Positions 1 to 11,056 of a stretch of 64,000 nt of DNA are shown one piece after another (within the stretch, counting starts at the first letter, position 1; the number at the start of each line of letters is the position of its first letter). Below the pieces are notes generated by a model. That model searched no databases. It was given only the letters and a program-made list of their open reading frames with translations, and was not told where the DNA came from. Source of the DNA: Porphyra umbilicalis (lineage: Eukaryota; Rhodophyta; Bangiophyceae; Bangiales; Bangiaceae). Location of the stretch: the NCBI GenBank assembly GCA_002049455.2, contig KV919074.1, positions 25,359 through 89,358 on the forward strand, written 5' to 3'. The position numbers were made by a program, and so were the translations under genes.

Positions 1-1215
1 ACCGGCAGATGACGACTGGGATGAGCAGCCGTAGCTTGTTTGCACAAAAATTGGCCAGTGTACGGTGATTGTGCGCTTGTATTTAAAGCAGGGTGGAGCA
101 CTTTGTAGCCCACATGTTAATTTACATCTGGTTGGACAATTGGTTCCGAAACGACAACCACACGAGGCGCTCCTGACGATCGATCGTAGATATGAATCAT
201 ATATGGTGCAATGAGACACGGAAAAGCGTGGCAAGACTTGTGCCCCCTTCTTCACGAGGTGTTCCTGGGGGGGTAGGCAGGCAAAGTCTGACACACTTGA
301 GGCACCAAATCACTCGATCACAGATCAGCTGTGAATCATCATTTTAAGTGCCTTCAAGTACGGTGAGCCCCGCACTGGAGCGATCGAGTTGTGCTTAGTC
401 ATAAAGCAGAGGACCTTATATGCGGGACACATATAAATGCGCAATGACTGTACCTGGAAGGGGCCAGGCCACGTGTCTCCGGTAACCCCCAAATTGAGCT
501 CACTGGCACCGATTTCTCCGACTAAGGCGTTGCAACAGCCGTCCTGGTCCCCTGTCTACGAAGTTTTACCGCACCTACACGCTTCTCACTTCACTCCCCC
601 CTGTTCCCCCTGCACCCGATAATGTCCCCAACTCGTGTTCGTCCCATTGGTGTCACTAAACCGCCCAAAAATGACGCGGGACGCCGGAATGGGCGGAGAT
701 CTCCGGGCGGGGCCTCCTCTGGGGCGTCGTCGTCCCCGTCGAGGGACCCCGTTGCGCGGGTCCGCGAGCTGTTTCCCGCCTTAGCTGGTAATAACTAAGT
801 TGCTCAACTACTCTCGTCTGTCCCTGGCCTGACGCACAAGAGCGCGCGCACAGATGGAGGAGGTTGTGTGGTCGTTCGGGCGCAGAGTGCTGCGCGGCAC
901 TGCGGGCTGCACCAGGCGTGGTTCGCCACGGGGCCAACTTGACGCGCTGTTCAGCTTCAGGGCTGTTGCGATACCCACACCACCCCCACTTGCTGGCGTC
1001 GGAACGGTCAGACAGGCGTGCAGTCAGCAGGGCAGGAGGCCCTTCAGAACGGCGCCGACTCAGACAAACGGGAGTGATCACACGGTGGTGCGCCGTCCGA
1101 AATCGGGTACACACGAGACCGGCCTGGAATGGCTATTTGGGAGCTGGCCCCTTTTTAGGTACATTACACGTGGCACGACGATATGCCGGCCGCTCCTACA
1201 GAAAGAAAACTGGGC
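1..1215. other. No recognisable gene
   Basis: Short open frames exist on both strands but none shows a family motif, a biased composition or a convincing start. The composition is less GC-extreme than the right half of the window. It reads as intergenic or decayed repeat DNA flanking the small Harbinger element. Confidence 0.5.
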
Positions 1216-1218
1216 TCA

Positions 1219-1247
1219 GAGCATACCCAGCAACGTAGGTTGCGAAC
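1219..1247 (+). repeat. Left terminal inverted repeat of small Harbinger element
   Basis: It starts GAGCATACCCAGCAACGTAG and is preceded by TCA. Its reverse complement recurs at 4868-4896 with mismatches at positions 1 and 6. Confidence 0.82.
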
Positions 1248-2037
1248 GATCTGCAAACCGTTTAAGAGCGCAACGTGTGCGCCTACGAGTGGCCAAAAGC
1301 GTTCGGCAGCGATATGCGCAGGCTCTGCGAACGCGCTCCGCTCGGATCGAGAGTACTTGTTTTTTTCTGTCGGCAGATCGCAGTGTATGGGAAACGGAGA
1401 AAGTGACGCTGCTGGGTTGTCGACCTGCGAACTGGAGCCTGCCAACCGCTTTCCTGTGAGATGTCCACATTCCGACAGTCCAGTGCTAGATTTCAAGCGA
1501 ACATGCCATCGACCGACCTCGCGATCACGATGATCTGGGCCCCTATCGGCGGCAAATAACACGGTCAAGTGAGACACACAGTGCGATAGGCTCCAAATGG
1601 CTCCAAATTCTTGCGATCGAGAAGACACGACGAGGTCAAACGCATAAATGTCGGAGACAAATTGGCAGTATCTTGCATCTTCTCGCGGCACTGTCGCATC
1701 TCGCGACCGACTGCAGTGATTTGTAGGTCTCTCATGGGTCCGTTCAGCTGGCAGACGTACAGCGTGCGTGCAATCTGGTGGCGCTTTCGCCCCGATCGAC
1801 ACTGGAGCATTCTGTTCTGAAGCGCCTGTGAGGCGGCCGCGTGGTGTCCGCCAGTCACCGTGACGCAGGGCGAGCTCCCGAGCGGCCGCCTGCGGCGGTC
1901 GGGTGGCCGGGCTTGCGAGTCCGCCGAGACCTGGCAGGGGCCACGTACGATAGCGCCCGTCGCGGAGCGGCAAAATCGTGCGGCCACATCCGATCTTCGT
2001 GTCAGCGATCCGCATGGTCATTTGTCAGACGCGCTGT

Positions 2038-2811
2038 TCATATGCATCCCGCCGGACACACCCTGCTGCTGTCCAGTGCAAGACTGCGCAAGGCCAAAGC
2101 AGCGTAGTCACGCCTCGCGCCCCTCTTGACAACGAAGGCGCTCTCTATATTGGGCACCCCTGCGGCCGCTTCTGCGGCCGCTGAGGCGACGGCGGCTGCG
2201 GCCGCAGGTAGGGCTCCAGGTGCTGCCGCATCGCCTGCATGTGCGGCTTCTGCATGTGCTGGTGCCACCGCGTCTCCTGGGTCTGGCGCAGCGCCCGCTA
2301 TGCCCGGCGTCGCGGCTGTGAACGGCCGCGAAGCGGCAGAGTCGTCGTCGACCACGGGCCGTACGGTCGAGTCCCCGGCGTCCGGCGCGGCCGCGAGTGC
2401 GGCCGCATTGCTTCCGTCTGCACTTTTTCGCAGGAAAGGTCTCCATGCGTCGCCGTGTGCCGGCGCATCACCAGCTGCGGTCACCAGCGCGGACGTTGCC
2501 CGCCGCGCTGCGGCTTCGGCGGGTGTTGAATCTGTCAAGCGGAGGAATGCGCGCGGCTTGAACTCGCTGCAGACCAAGCATGCCCCTTCACGGCGGGCGG
2601 GGACTCCTTCCCGGGTCCAAGTCGTTTCGTGACGCCGCGGCCGCAGAATGCGGCCGCTGGCGCTTCGGGCGACGACGAGTGGGACGCTTCCTGTGGCACT
2701 AGTGGCAGCGATGTCGCGGATGGTGACTTGCCTTGAGTTGTGACTCTTAATTTGCGAGACGGAGTCCTCTCTGCACGTTGAGTGTTCTGCTAGTGCACCA
2801 CAATAATACAC
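2038..2811. other. Ala-rich sequence open on both strands, coding status unclear
   Basis: The plus strand is open at 2126-2632 (168 residues, Ala/Ser/Gly-rich, with a basic C-terminal third). The minus strand is open across 2038-2811 (257 residues, also Ala-rich). Neither matches the Myb-like accessory protein of the larger element at any motif I can see. Its place inside the small Harbinger element, convergent with the transposase relic, is where an accessory gene would be expected. A decayed accessory gene is therefore possible but unproven. Confidence 0.25.
2161..2182 (+). repeat. 22-bp perfect inverted repeat, left arm (GCGGCCGC-containing)
   Basis: The arm contains two GCGGCCGC palindromes separated by TTCT. 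Its exact reverse complement is at 3812-3833, so the pair sits roughly symmetrically within the small Harbinger element. Confidence 0.7.
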
Positions 2812-3156
2812 TTTTTTTTTTTTTTCCCCTTTGCCAGTTTTCTGTTTTCCTACTCTCTGACTCTGTCCGACTCACCGACTCTGTCCGAGAAGTCAGCACG
2901 GCACGATCCCTTCACTTATGCGCGAGTTACATTGCAGCATGATATTATACGACGCTCGCGGACATCCGCCCACGCCAGACAGAGCGGTGGACTCCCCTGT
3001 CTTTCCAGAGAAGTGGAAGCCGCCCATGAGTCTTAACTATCTTAAGTCGACGTGGCGGCCGCGGCCGACGCGCAAATATGTGAGGAAAAAAAAAGCCATG
3101 ACCGCAAAAAAAGAACCGTTGAAGACTACACGTACGGCTCCGGAAGGGTCCCGCGG

Positions 3157-3780
3157 TCAGCGGAAATATGGGCTGCCAGGTCTTCGCGGAGAGATCTCCC
3201 CCTCGATAGGAGGCCGTCGGTACACATGTTCCCCCTTCTCAGCGACAAACTCAATCAGCTTCTTTGTCGCAACATCAGTTGTGAAATTGGACAGCCGAAC
3301 ATTCTCATCCGCGCGATTGTACGACCCCCCGTACGCGGTCACACAGAAAGCGGCCACGAGCTTCTGCAGAACATGAGCTCGTGGCCGCCCCGTCGCATTG
3401 ATGCTCTGCCGCCCACACGGCCTGTCGCAAATGGCCTCGTAAGCGCTCATAAACAGAGACCGTGGCACACGGCAGCGACGCTCAAACGTCTCTTCTCCAT
3501 ACACATACGGCCGCCCGTCCACTCCAAAATAATCCCGCATGATGCCGCGCATACCCTGGTCGAAATCACGAGGCCGGTTGGCACGCCGCCCGGCTACGGA
3601 CCCGACAAAACGCCGACTGCGCGCTCGCTGGGCCGCATTCCTGCGATGACGGCGCATCAGGAACAGAGATCAAGCTGCAATGACGGCCGCAACCACCTGG
3701 TTCACGGAGCCCTCCGACTGCTTGCGACCGTCATCGCTCGACGACCCAGACCCACTATCAGTAGACGCGTCCATCTCCAT
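3157..3780 (-). pseudogene. Truncated PIF/Harbinger transposase relic
   Basis: The minus-strand translation from about 3657 aligns along its length with the N-terminal 170-odd residues of the transposase at 13714-15828. Shared landmarks are a GSV.GRR..R.RDF stretch, RDYFG.DG, FERR.RVPRS and INATGRP.AH.LQK. An Asp/Ser-rich lead begins at an ATG at 3780 (or 3774) in the same frame and is separated from this body by TGA at 3670-3672. Similarity stops at the YRRPP motif, before the first catalytic Asp, so all DDE residues are missing and the frame ends at a TAA/TAG-type stop at 3157. It is therefore a dead copy with one internal stop and a 3' deletion. Confidence 0.85.
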
Positions 3781-3811
3781 CCACGAATGCAACCGATGAC
3801 AGGAGAGCTAG

Positions 3812-3833
3812 AGCGGCCGCAGAAGCGGCCGCA
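3812..3833 (-). repeat. 22-bp perfect inverted repeat, right arm
   Basis: It is the exact reverse complement of 2161-2182. It lies just upstream of the start of the transposase relic and is followed by two more GCGGCC-type motifs. Confidence 0.7.
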
Positions 3834-4867
3834 ACAGCGGCCGTCAACGCGGCCGCTCACACCCGCTCACGCTCGCTGCGCCGGCGAAGGATACGGAGAG
3901 GACGGGGAAGCAGGACGGACGATGTCGACGACGACGGTGCCGCAATCGCGATCCCCCCTACGATAACGGTGACATCGATGCGCCGCTGGTGGCGGGCACG
4001 CCGCGTCGCTCCACGCCCCGCGCCCACAGAAAGCGCATTTGGCAGGTCCCGAGATCGTGCTGACATACTCGGTGGCGGCCGCGTGCCCAAAATCTTGTGC
4101 TGCGCCGCGCTGCCTGCAAACCCTCGTGCACGACCCAATCCTGCGGGTGCGGCTGCGCGAGGACAGTCACATGCCCGCCACACAATATTGCGCTGCGCGG
4201 AACCCCCCCCCGAACAGCTCTGGGCGCAGGTTGGGGGCATCAGCAGCACGTTAATTGGGGGCCACCCCGCCAAAGTTTTCCGCTGCACGACCGCAATGCG
4301 GCCGCGTGCCCACCCATGCCATGGAGCCTCTAGGCGGCCCTCCCCCCCTAATCACACCGTTTAGACGTGGGGGGGCCAACCAAGAATCGGGCGTGGCGGC
4401 GGATGTCCACCAGAAAAAACCGTGTCCCGCCCGCCCCTCCCCCCCACAGAGCCCGACAATGAGCGCCGCCTGCGCCTCGAACGGAATCTGCGGCCACTCG
4501 TGACTGCATTTTGGTGAATTTCAGATCTCGAGACGCCGGTGCAATCGTCAACGCGACGTGTGTTTGCCTGTGATCGTCCCGATTAGGGTGTTTGATTCCC
4601 GTTTAGACACAATTGTAGACAGATTCGGTTCGCAAAACGTTCGGAAATGCACAAACGTCTGCCCAAACGGCAGTGGTATGGTCAGCCGATGGAAAAATGC
4701 GAACCTCCTGCGAACCAGTGCCACATTATCCGGCTGGACTTATACCTGGCCTATCAGTAGCTCGGTTCGCCCATCTGGTTCACGACGTTGGTGGGATGAC
4801 CAGTTTTCCCATGCCTCTGCCCACAACAGGCAAATATGCCACGTTTAACGAATGATACGCACAAGCG

Positions 4868-4896
4868 GTTCGCAACCTACGTTGCTGGGTGTGCTT
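4868..4896 (-). repeat. Right terminal inverted repeat of small Harbinger element
   Basis: It is the reverse complement of 1219-1247 and is followed by TCA. It shares the GCACACCCARCAACGT core with the ends of the large Harbinger element. Confidence 0.82.
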
Positions 4897-5019
4897 TCAC
4901 AGAAGCGACGCCGATCCGTTGTCGTCCATCTTTGCCGGTAGGGTTGTGCAACACGCCCGGGGCGTGCTTAATTGCACGCCTGGGGCGTGCAGTTTCACGT
5001 GTTTCGCGGGTGTCACTGT
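4897..5019. other. Flank with two GGGGCGTGC hairpin-like motifs
   Basis: Around 4950-4990 two units of the form ACGCCYGGGGCGTGC occur close together; each is a short self-complementary hairpin. No gene is seen. Confidence 0.4.
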
Positions 5020-5203
5020 CTTACTGCTCCGTCAAGCGTCCACAGACAAGGTGCTCGACGGTATGAGGCGTAGGGACCAATTTTCCATCGTGTGCCCACA
5101 AACAAGGTGCTCGATGCCATGATCCGCGGGCGCCATCTGGGCGGAATGGGCACAGAAGCGGTCACCTGCTGTCGTCAGCCAGGGAGGACGCAGAGGGGCT
5201 TCT
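5020..5203 (+). repeat. 184-bp direct repeat, copy 1
   Basis: The sequence runs from CTTACTGCTCC to GGGGCTTCT and recurs nearly identically at 5732-5915. The flanks diverge immediately on both sides of both copies, which gives sharp boundaries. Confidence 0.85.
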
Positions 5204-5731
5204 TGGCCCTTCTTTCCTAAACTGGTGGATGTGCCGCGCCCACACTTGCTCTTCTCTTTCAATGGTCTGTCCCCGGCCCTGCGCGTGCTCGTTGCCCCAC
5301 GGAAGTATGCATCCTCTGCTGCCCGTCGCACTCGAGGCCCTCCGGCCACCAGTCCCCTCACAGAGCGCGATCGAAGCAATCGTGCAAATGGTGGCGAGAA
5401 AAACTCGTCATTGATGAGGTTCTCATTCGATTGCCTCGGCGGCGCGGCGGCGGCCGGCCGCAAACGGCGTGCAGTTCACCTGTTCTCATATTCAATTGCG
5501 ACCGAGAGCTCTGGTGTCATTCCTTAACGCCCCTCACAGAATCCGTCAGGCAGCCCGGCAGGCCTGCCTCGTAGGGTCACGCCCTGGACGCCCAGAATTT
5601 TAGGGGCGTGATTCGGGAGTGCTTGGAAGAAAAAGTACATAATTTTCAAATGCGCTCTTAGGGCGCCAGTCCACCGAAAAGATTTCGGTGCAGTTCCGTG
5701 CCACCTTCGTTACTTTTTCAGGGCGCGATGC
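5204..5731. other. Spacer between the 184-bp repeats
   Basis: About 530 bp with no recognisable gene. Short minus-strand frames run through the flanking repeat copies but show no family motif. Confidence 0.4.
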
Positions 5732-5915
5732 CTTACTGCTCCGTCAAGCGTCAACAAATAAGGTGCTCGACGCTATGAGGCGTAGGGACCAATTTTCCAT
5801 CGTGTGCCCACAAACAAGGTGCTCGATGCCATGATCCGCGGGCGCCATCTGGGCGGAATGGGCACAGAAACGGTCACCTGCTGTCGTCAGCCAGGGAGGA
5901 CGCAGAGGGGCTTCT
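5732..5915 (+). repeat. 184-bp direct repeat, copy 2
   Basis: It matches 5020-5203 with only scattered substitutions (for example GTCAACAAATA against GTCCACAGACA near the left end). The ends do not have the TG...CA form of retroviral-type LTRs. Confidence 0.85.
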
Positions 5916-8632
5916 AGACACGGGTGCCAATGAGGACGTTGAACGCGACGCATCGCCGGCCGGCAACGACCAGGGCGACGGCAGTGACGGAGGGGGCGCC
6001 GGCGGCGAGCTGCGCACCTCCTGAACGAGGAGGTCTCCGATGCGCCACGGCCGGCGCCGGCGTCCCTGGACATGACATTGGTCGTCCCGGCGACTAGGAC
6101 GCCCTCGCGGCAATTACCGAGAATGATTTGATGACCATCAGCTGTGGCTTTGTGCGCGGTGAGATGCGTGGGACTGTGGCCGGTGGGGCGGCCGGTGAAG
6201 GCCAGGCGAGGCGACTTTCCGTGATGCTGCAAAGCATTCTTGACGCAGAGTAGCAGAGTCCAAGAGAGTACATCGCATGCAGCTGTTTCCTCCATGCTTT
6301 CTGGCATTTTTGTGGTCCTTTGAACCATCCAAGTTGCAAGAATATTGTGTACCTTGAATCGCCTATCAAGTAAGTGTCGAAACCCGGGGTCTTCTTTAGG
6401 GGGGTGAAGAGGGGCGTGCCAATGTTGGGGGTGTGCAGGAAGACGTGATTAGGCGAGCATTGCGGACCCCGCCACCTAAAAAGGGGCGTGATGCAGAACC
6501 CTACTGCCTCGTCACCAGGCCTCACCAAGGGTGTCTGTTTTGACCACGACTACGGTGTTCGGCTCTGATCAGGCCACTGAGTATTGGCTGACGGTGCGGC
6601 AGACTTTCAGACATTCGAGTATGAGAATCTCCCAATCCTGGCGGAGTGGTTATCCAGGGTTTATACCTTTGAAGTTCTGGGCTGTCGGTATCCAAGTTAC
6701 TTCTCAATGCGGGTATGCGCATACCTTTTTGATGAAATAAAAATCCCAAATGTGCAGCTAATTTGTGTCTTTCGTGACGTACTTTGTTGTCAAGCGGCTG
6801 ACGTGGTCACTGCGCCGCACCGCAGGATGCTGCCCAGGGTAACGACTTCGTCAGAATCGAGAATACGGGTAGTACTCATGGATACCCTCGGTGATTCGAT
6901 GTCGCGAGTATCTGGGGACGTCCCATTCGCCGAGTATGAGTGTGGGCGACGCGACGAAGTATTCCACGGGTACGAGTATCAACCCGAAAGTTATACCCGG
7001 GTGATACCCTTGCCGAAATACTCTTCGTGAGGCCTGCATAAAACCCGGATCGATGGCACTTTGATTGGCTCACAATCGCCCTCACGGACGGCCGAGAGCT
7101 GATTGATGACCTGCTGGGGTCTGGGCCATGACAGCAGTACCCAGCTCATAGCTGCGTTATTTGTGCTATTGCGTGTTACTGTCGTGGCGTGCTAGCCAGC
7201 GTTGCTATTTTTTCTTGCTGCACGCTTTTTATTCTGTTACTGACCTACCCCTCACCCCTCAAGCCTAGAGAAATAGTCCCGCTGCATCTGCTCGAGCTGC
7301 TCCTCCCCCGTCCCTCATGCTGGAAGGGCACCGCCACCCCCCGTCACGTCGCCATCTCCGGCACCTGCTGCCGTGGCCGCTTGCACGGCACCCGTCGCGG
7401 GTGCGACCCTCCCCCGCCGCTTCCTGGGATGACGATATTCCAGCGCGCGCGACAGGAGGGCGCATGCCCCCCAGCCCGACTCATACACCGACGGGCGTGG
7501 CTTCAGCTCCTTTACTAACTCCGCGGCGCTCCGCAGCTTCGCCTCGTCATGGTCGCAAAATGGCTCGACCCCGCCCAGGTTGTGCTTAATAGCGGGGGCA
7601 ACGGCCTTCTAGAGGTGTTTTTGGTCGCCCTTGTCGAGCCTGAGGCCACCTTCGTCCTCGGAAAACACGTTGATCTTGAAAATGACCCCTTCGGGGGGGC
7701 CACCGACCGGTCGCCTTCCATGAAGAGGCCGCCCCGCTCCTTTGTGCGGCGACCGGCGCTGGGTCCACAACGGCGCCCCCTGAAAGGGCGCCGACGACGG
7801 GGGTGGGGCGAGGGGGAGGGTGCAGAGGGGTCACTAGTAGATCGGGTGGGGGGAGGGGGCTCCGGCGAACCGGCTGTCGACGGCGGGGGAAGGGGGGGAA
7901 TGGGAGCGTCTTGACCACAGGTAGGGGTACCCCCGGCAGAGCCCCCAAGAGAAGCTGCCACCTGTGCCGCCGCGGTAATACAACCAAGGTCTGAGCGGCC
8001 GAATATTGGGGAAATCGGCTCAAAGGCGATCCGGCAGAAGGTCAGGCACCACCGACAAGATACAGCGGGGAGGAAATTTTTGGGATAGAACAGCTTCCAT
8101 GCCACACACAGCCAAAACCACACGCATCATATTGCGTCACTCCAAAAATACCAATCTTCATACTCCTCCCAGTAGCCGGATCTGAACGTGATCGTCGACG
8201 TGGAGGCATGGCCGGTGGCAGGGGTGGGGGGGAGCTGGAAGACTTGATCACCGACGCAGCTCCCACACGTGTAGCAACGTACTGCTAGAGGGGCGAAGAC
8301 GACTTGACCCCTGCGACGGCGTGATACCGGGAACAGCGACGGCGTGACACCGGCGACGGCCAGCATCTTGACACCAGCGAAAGTGGAAAGCAGGAGTTAA
8401 CATATTACAATTGTTCTTGCACAAGTGGATCAAAGTCGAAATCAATTGCACACTTCACTGCTGCGGCTTCCCAACTCCGGCTCTTCCGGCCTCGCTACGG
8501 CCAATGTTGCACGGGTGCACTCTTACCAGTTCACTTCTGCTTAACCCTTACCTTGGCTACGTGTGATTATGGATGATACAGTGACATGGAAGGAAAACAA
8601 TGCTCGACGGAGGCGAGAAGAAAAAACAGTGT
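5916..8632. other. No confident gene; repeat-like sequence
   Basis: No frame shows a clear family. Between about 6590 and 7030 the words CGAGTAT and GGGTAT recur many times in both orientations, which looks like transposon-end or subterminal repeat sequence. The 7500-8120 stretch is Pro/Arg-rich in every frame and does not look like a conserved protein. Confidence 0.4.
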
Positions 8633-11056
8633 TTATTCGGAACTAAATACTGCCCAAGAATACGTCACAGCGTGTCTCCCTATCACAAACAGAGTCCCTT
8701 CGACAGCGTCAATCGCCATCGCGAAAATGTAGCGCATTCGACCACCCAGACTAAAAAAACACGCGCCGTCGCGTCGCTTCTCAGGGAGCCCTAACACGCC
8801 GTCGCGGTCTGCCCAGGACTTGATGCACTCAATATAGGCCAGCGCCGTAGGCCTTCCATCAATCAGGACGACCAAGAAGTGGTGTACAGCCCGGTAGACG
8901 TTGACCGCAGCGCGTACCTCTCGTTGGCCCCGCCTCCTCGCCTGTCACACGTGTGAGCGCACGCGCACCAACTGGTCTCGCTGGCGGTCGCCCGGCTCCT
9001 ACGATGACGACACGGTCCCAGTAATTTGGTCTTCTGCGAGCCGCATGCGAAAGTACTTCTTGGGAAGTATGGTTTGTGGCACTTGGGATGCTAGTTCCAG
9101 CGCCAGGACTGCTTTCATTCGTGAGAGCTTCTCGCCAATCAGAGCAGTAGCAGCCCGGAGTGGCGGGAGCAGATCCACTTTGGGCTCGTTTGAAAGCGAA
9201 AACGTGCCGGTGTGATCTTACATTTAGCGCCGCACAGGCTTGCGCGTTGCATCAGACCTCGCGTCCGGCACTTGCGCCTCGGCGAAGCTTGTGACCAACT
9301 CGGCGGAATACTTGGCCAAAACCGCAGTTGTCAGTGCCGCGTACGGAAAACACCGCCACCGAATGAGCCGAGACAGAGTGCCCAGGAGGCGCTCCGCCGG
9401 AAACAGCCAGAAAGACCAGGCAGGGCCACACGACCTAAGGTTGGCAGTGACATCCAGCAGGGCTTCTACCGTTGGTCGGCACACCCGAATCCGCTCCTCC
9501 TTCCCGGCATACACATGCGTGTAGAAGGCGTGGCAAAAGCGCTTGATAAGCTTGTCCGCCACTCGCAGTTCTGCCTTCGTAACGAAACACGGCTTGAAAA
9601 TCAGTCGGGCGGCCTGACACAGGTGCATGAACATCTTAAAAGATTCCTCAGAAATTCGATGTGCTAGGACGACTTCGCCGCTGCTCATAAGGAAGTACAG
9701 CCAATCGTCAGCTTTGTACGAGCCCGAATGCTTGATGATATTGCGCAGAGAGCGTGCTTGGCTGAGGGGCACGGTCTTGTGGCCCTTGATCTCTCGGCCC
9801 ATCGCCTCTCAGATGGCCTCAGGAATGAGCCAGGGCTGTTCATCCCCGAGCTTGTCATTCTCTCCTGCGAAGAATTCCCACAGCCGCGGGACGACATTGC
9901 ACAAAAGAAGGTGCATCGTGTGGTAGGGCACCAGCGATGGCCCTATTCCCCAGAGGTACCTCAGGGCTTGGTAGCGCGTCTTGTCCTCGGGACTTGGGCA
10001 GCAGAAAAGTGAGTAGCCCTTGAAGCTCTTCTCCTGTGCGAGAGCGTGGATGGCAGCCTTACTCTTCTGCGCCCAGCGTGAGTCTTCCACCTCTTTGACG
10101 CTCGCCAATATGCTCGCAGCCGTCCGACGCGGGGTGGTGTTGCCCATGACGTCAAATCTGCGGCTCTTAGAAAGGTGGGGGTCGTCAGGGTCATGTGGGG
10201 GATAGTAGTATCGGCGTTTGTGTCGAACACTGCAGAAAATTCTAAATCTGCCCGGATTCTCGCCATTTCCCCCGATGGCGTTCACCAGCTTGTCACCGGC
10301 GGGCATGTCCGTTTTGAACTGAATGACGAAGGCGCGCACGACCTGCGGCTCTTCGAAGCCAGCCACGGTCACGCCAGCGACGCCCGCCGCGAGCGCATTG
10401 AGCTCCTGCGCGATGGGGAGTAAGAAAGACTCCAAATCAGAAGGTTGACCAGGTCCTAGGGTAATTCCTATGATTAACTGCGACACCACCTATACTTATG
10501 AGGATTGGTCGACGTTCAGTACCGCCGCGATAGTCGGCCATCCTTCGAAACTTCGCTGCCGTCATGCTTGAAGACAGTCGGTTGAAATACTCAGGGCGAT
10601 GCATGCGTTGCTTGAATAGTAGCCCTGCGCCACCAGCTTGCGGAAAACTCTGCCGTCAAACCAGTCACGAAGGTCTTCGGGAGAGCCGGCCGCAGCTGCT
10701 TCTCGTGCTTCCCTCATTGTCTGGACCATGCCTGACCCTATGTCAGCATCTGCGCGCATCATCTTCATCCATGGTAACAGAGGCCAGTAGGTCGCCTGCA
10801 TGCGCGGCTTTCCATCGGCACGGAACGGAGGGGCCTCGCATACGTCACAGGCCGTGAGGTTTGCGCGACCTGCCGGAAACGCCACACAGCCCGCCGTGCA
10901 GCAATCGACCTTTTTTGACTTGAGGTCGTCGGTGGACGCGACCGTGGCACTGAGGGCGTGCCGAGTACGGAAGGCACCTGCCGAGCGCCGCTGTCGCAAG
11001 TAGTTACCAGAGGCTTCTCGAGAAAGACAATGTTGTACGACCAATTGGTAGGCCAC
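8633..11056 (-). pseudogene. Tnp2-type (CACTA/En-Spm-like) transposase pseudogene
   Basis: Three collinear minus-strand blocks (11056-10562, 10489-9809, 9802-9224), plus a C-terminal block 8875-8633, read as one decayed transposase. Recognisable stretches are STDCLQA followed by a stop where an aromatic residue is expected, FKGYSLFCCPSPEDK, the TMHLLLCNVVPRLWEFFAG segment, PLSQARSLRNI..HSGSYKADDW, FCHAFYTHVYAGKEERIRVC, LRSCGPAWSFW.FPAERLLGTL and SLGGRMRYIFAMAI. The family assignment is from recall of Tnp2-like transposases, not from a search. TGA, TAA and TAG codons interrupt the same frame near 10564-10490, a TGA separates the second and third blocks (about 9807), and more stops lie in 9224-8876. 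No intact ORF remains. I could not define terminal repeats. Confidence 0.8.

Larger units (their letters stand above)
1219..4896. mobile_element. Decayed non-autonomous PIF/Harbinger element, 3.68 kb
   Basis: The two ends are inverted copies of a roughly 29-bp sequence beginning GAGCATACCCAGCAACGTAG on the left, with about 27 of 29 positions matching. Each end is abutted by the same trinucleotide TCA (1216-1218 and 4897-4899), as expected for the 3-bp target duplication of this superfamily, although the usual target is TWA. The ends are clearly related to those of the 8984-bp element at 12941-21924. Inside lies a truncated, stop-containing Harbinger transposase on the minus strand (3157-3780), so the element cannot move itself. 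The rest is Ala-rich open sequence and NotI-like GCGGCCGC motifs. The boundaries are seen directly; the family assignment rests on the transposase remnant and the shared end sequence. Confidence 0.82.

Noticed and set aside
5020-5915. Interpretation of the 184-bp repeats as retrotransposon LTRs
   Set aside because: No TG...CA ends, no primer-binding site or polypurine tract recognised, and no reverse transcriptase nearby, so they are recorded only as direct repeats.
6094-6528. YLIGDSRY peptide resembling the second catalytic region of a Harbinger transposase
   Set aside because: The flanking sequence lacks the expected downstream Glu region and first Asp region; a chance match is more likely.
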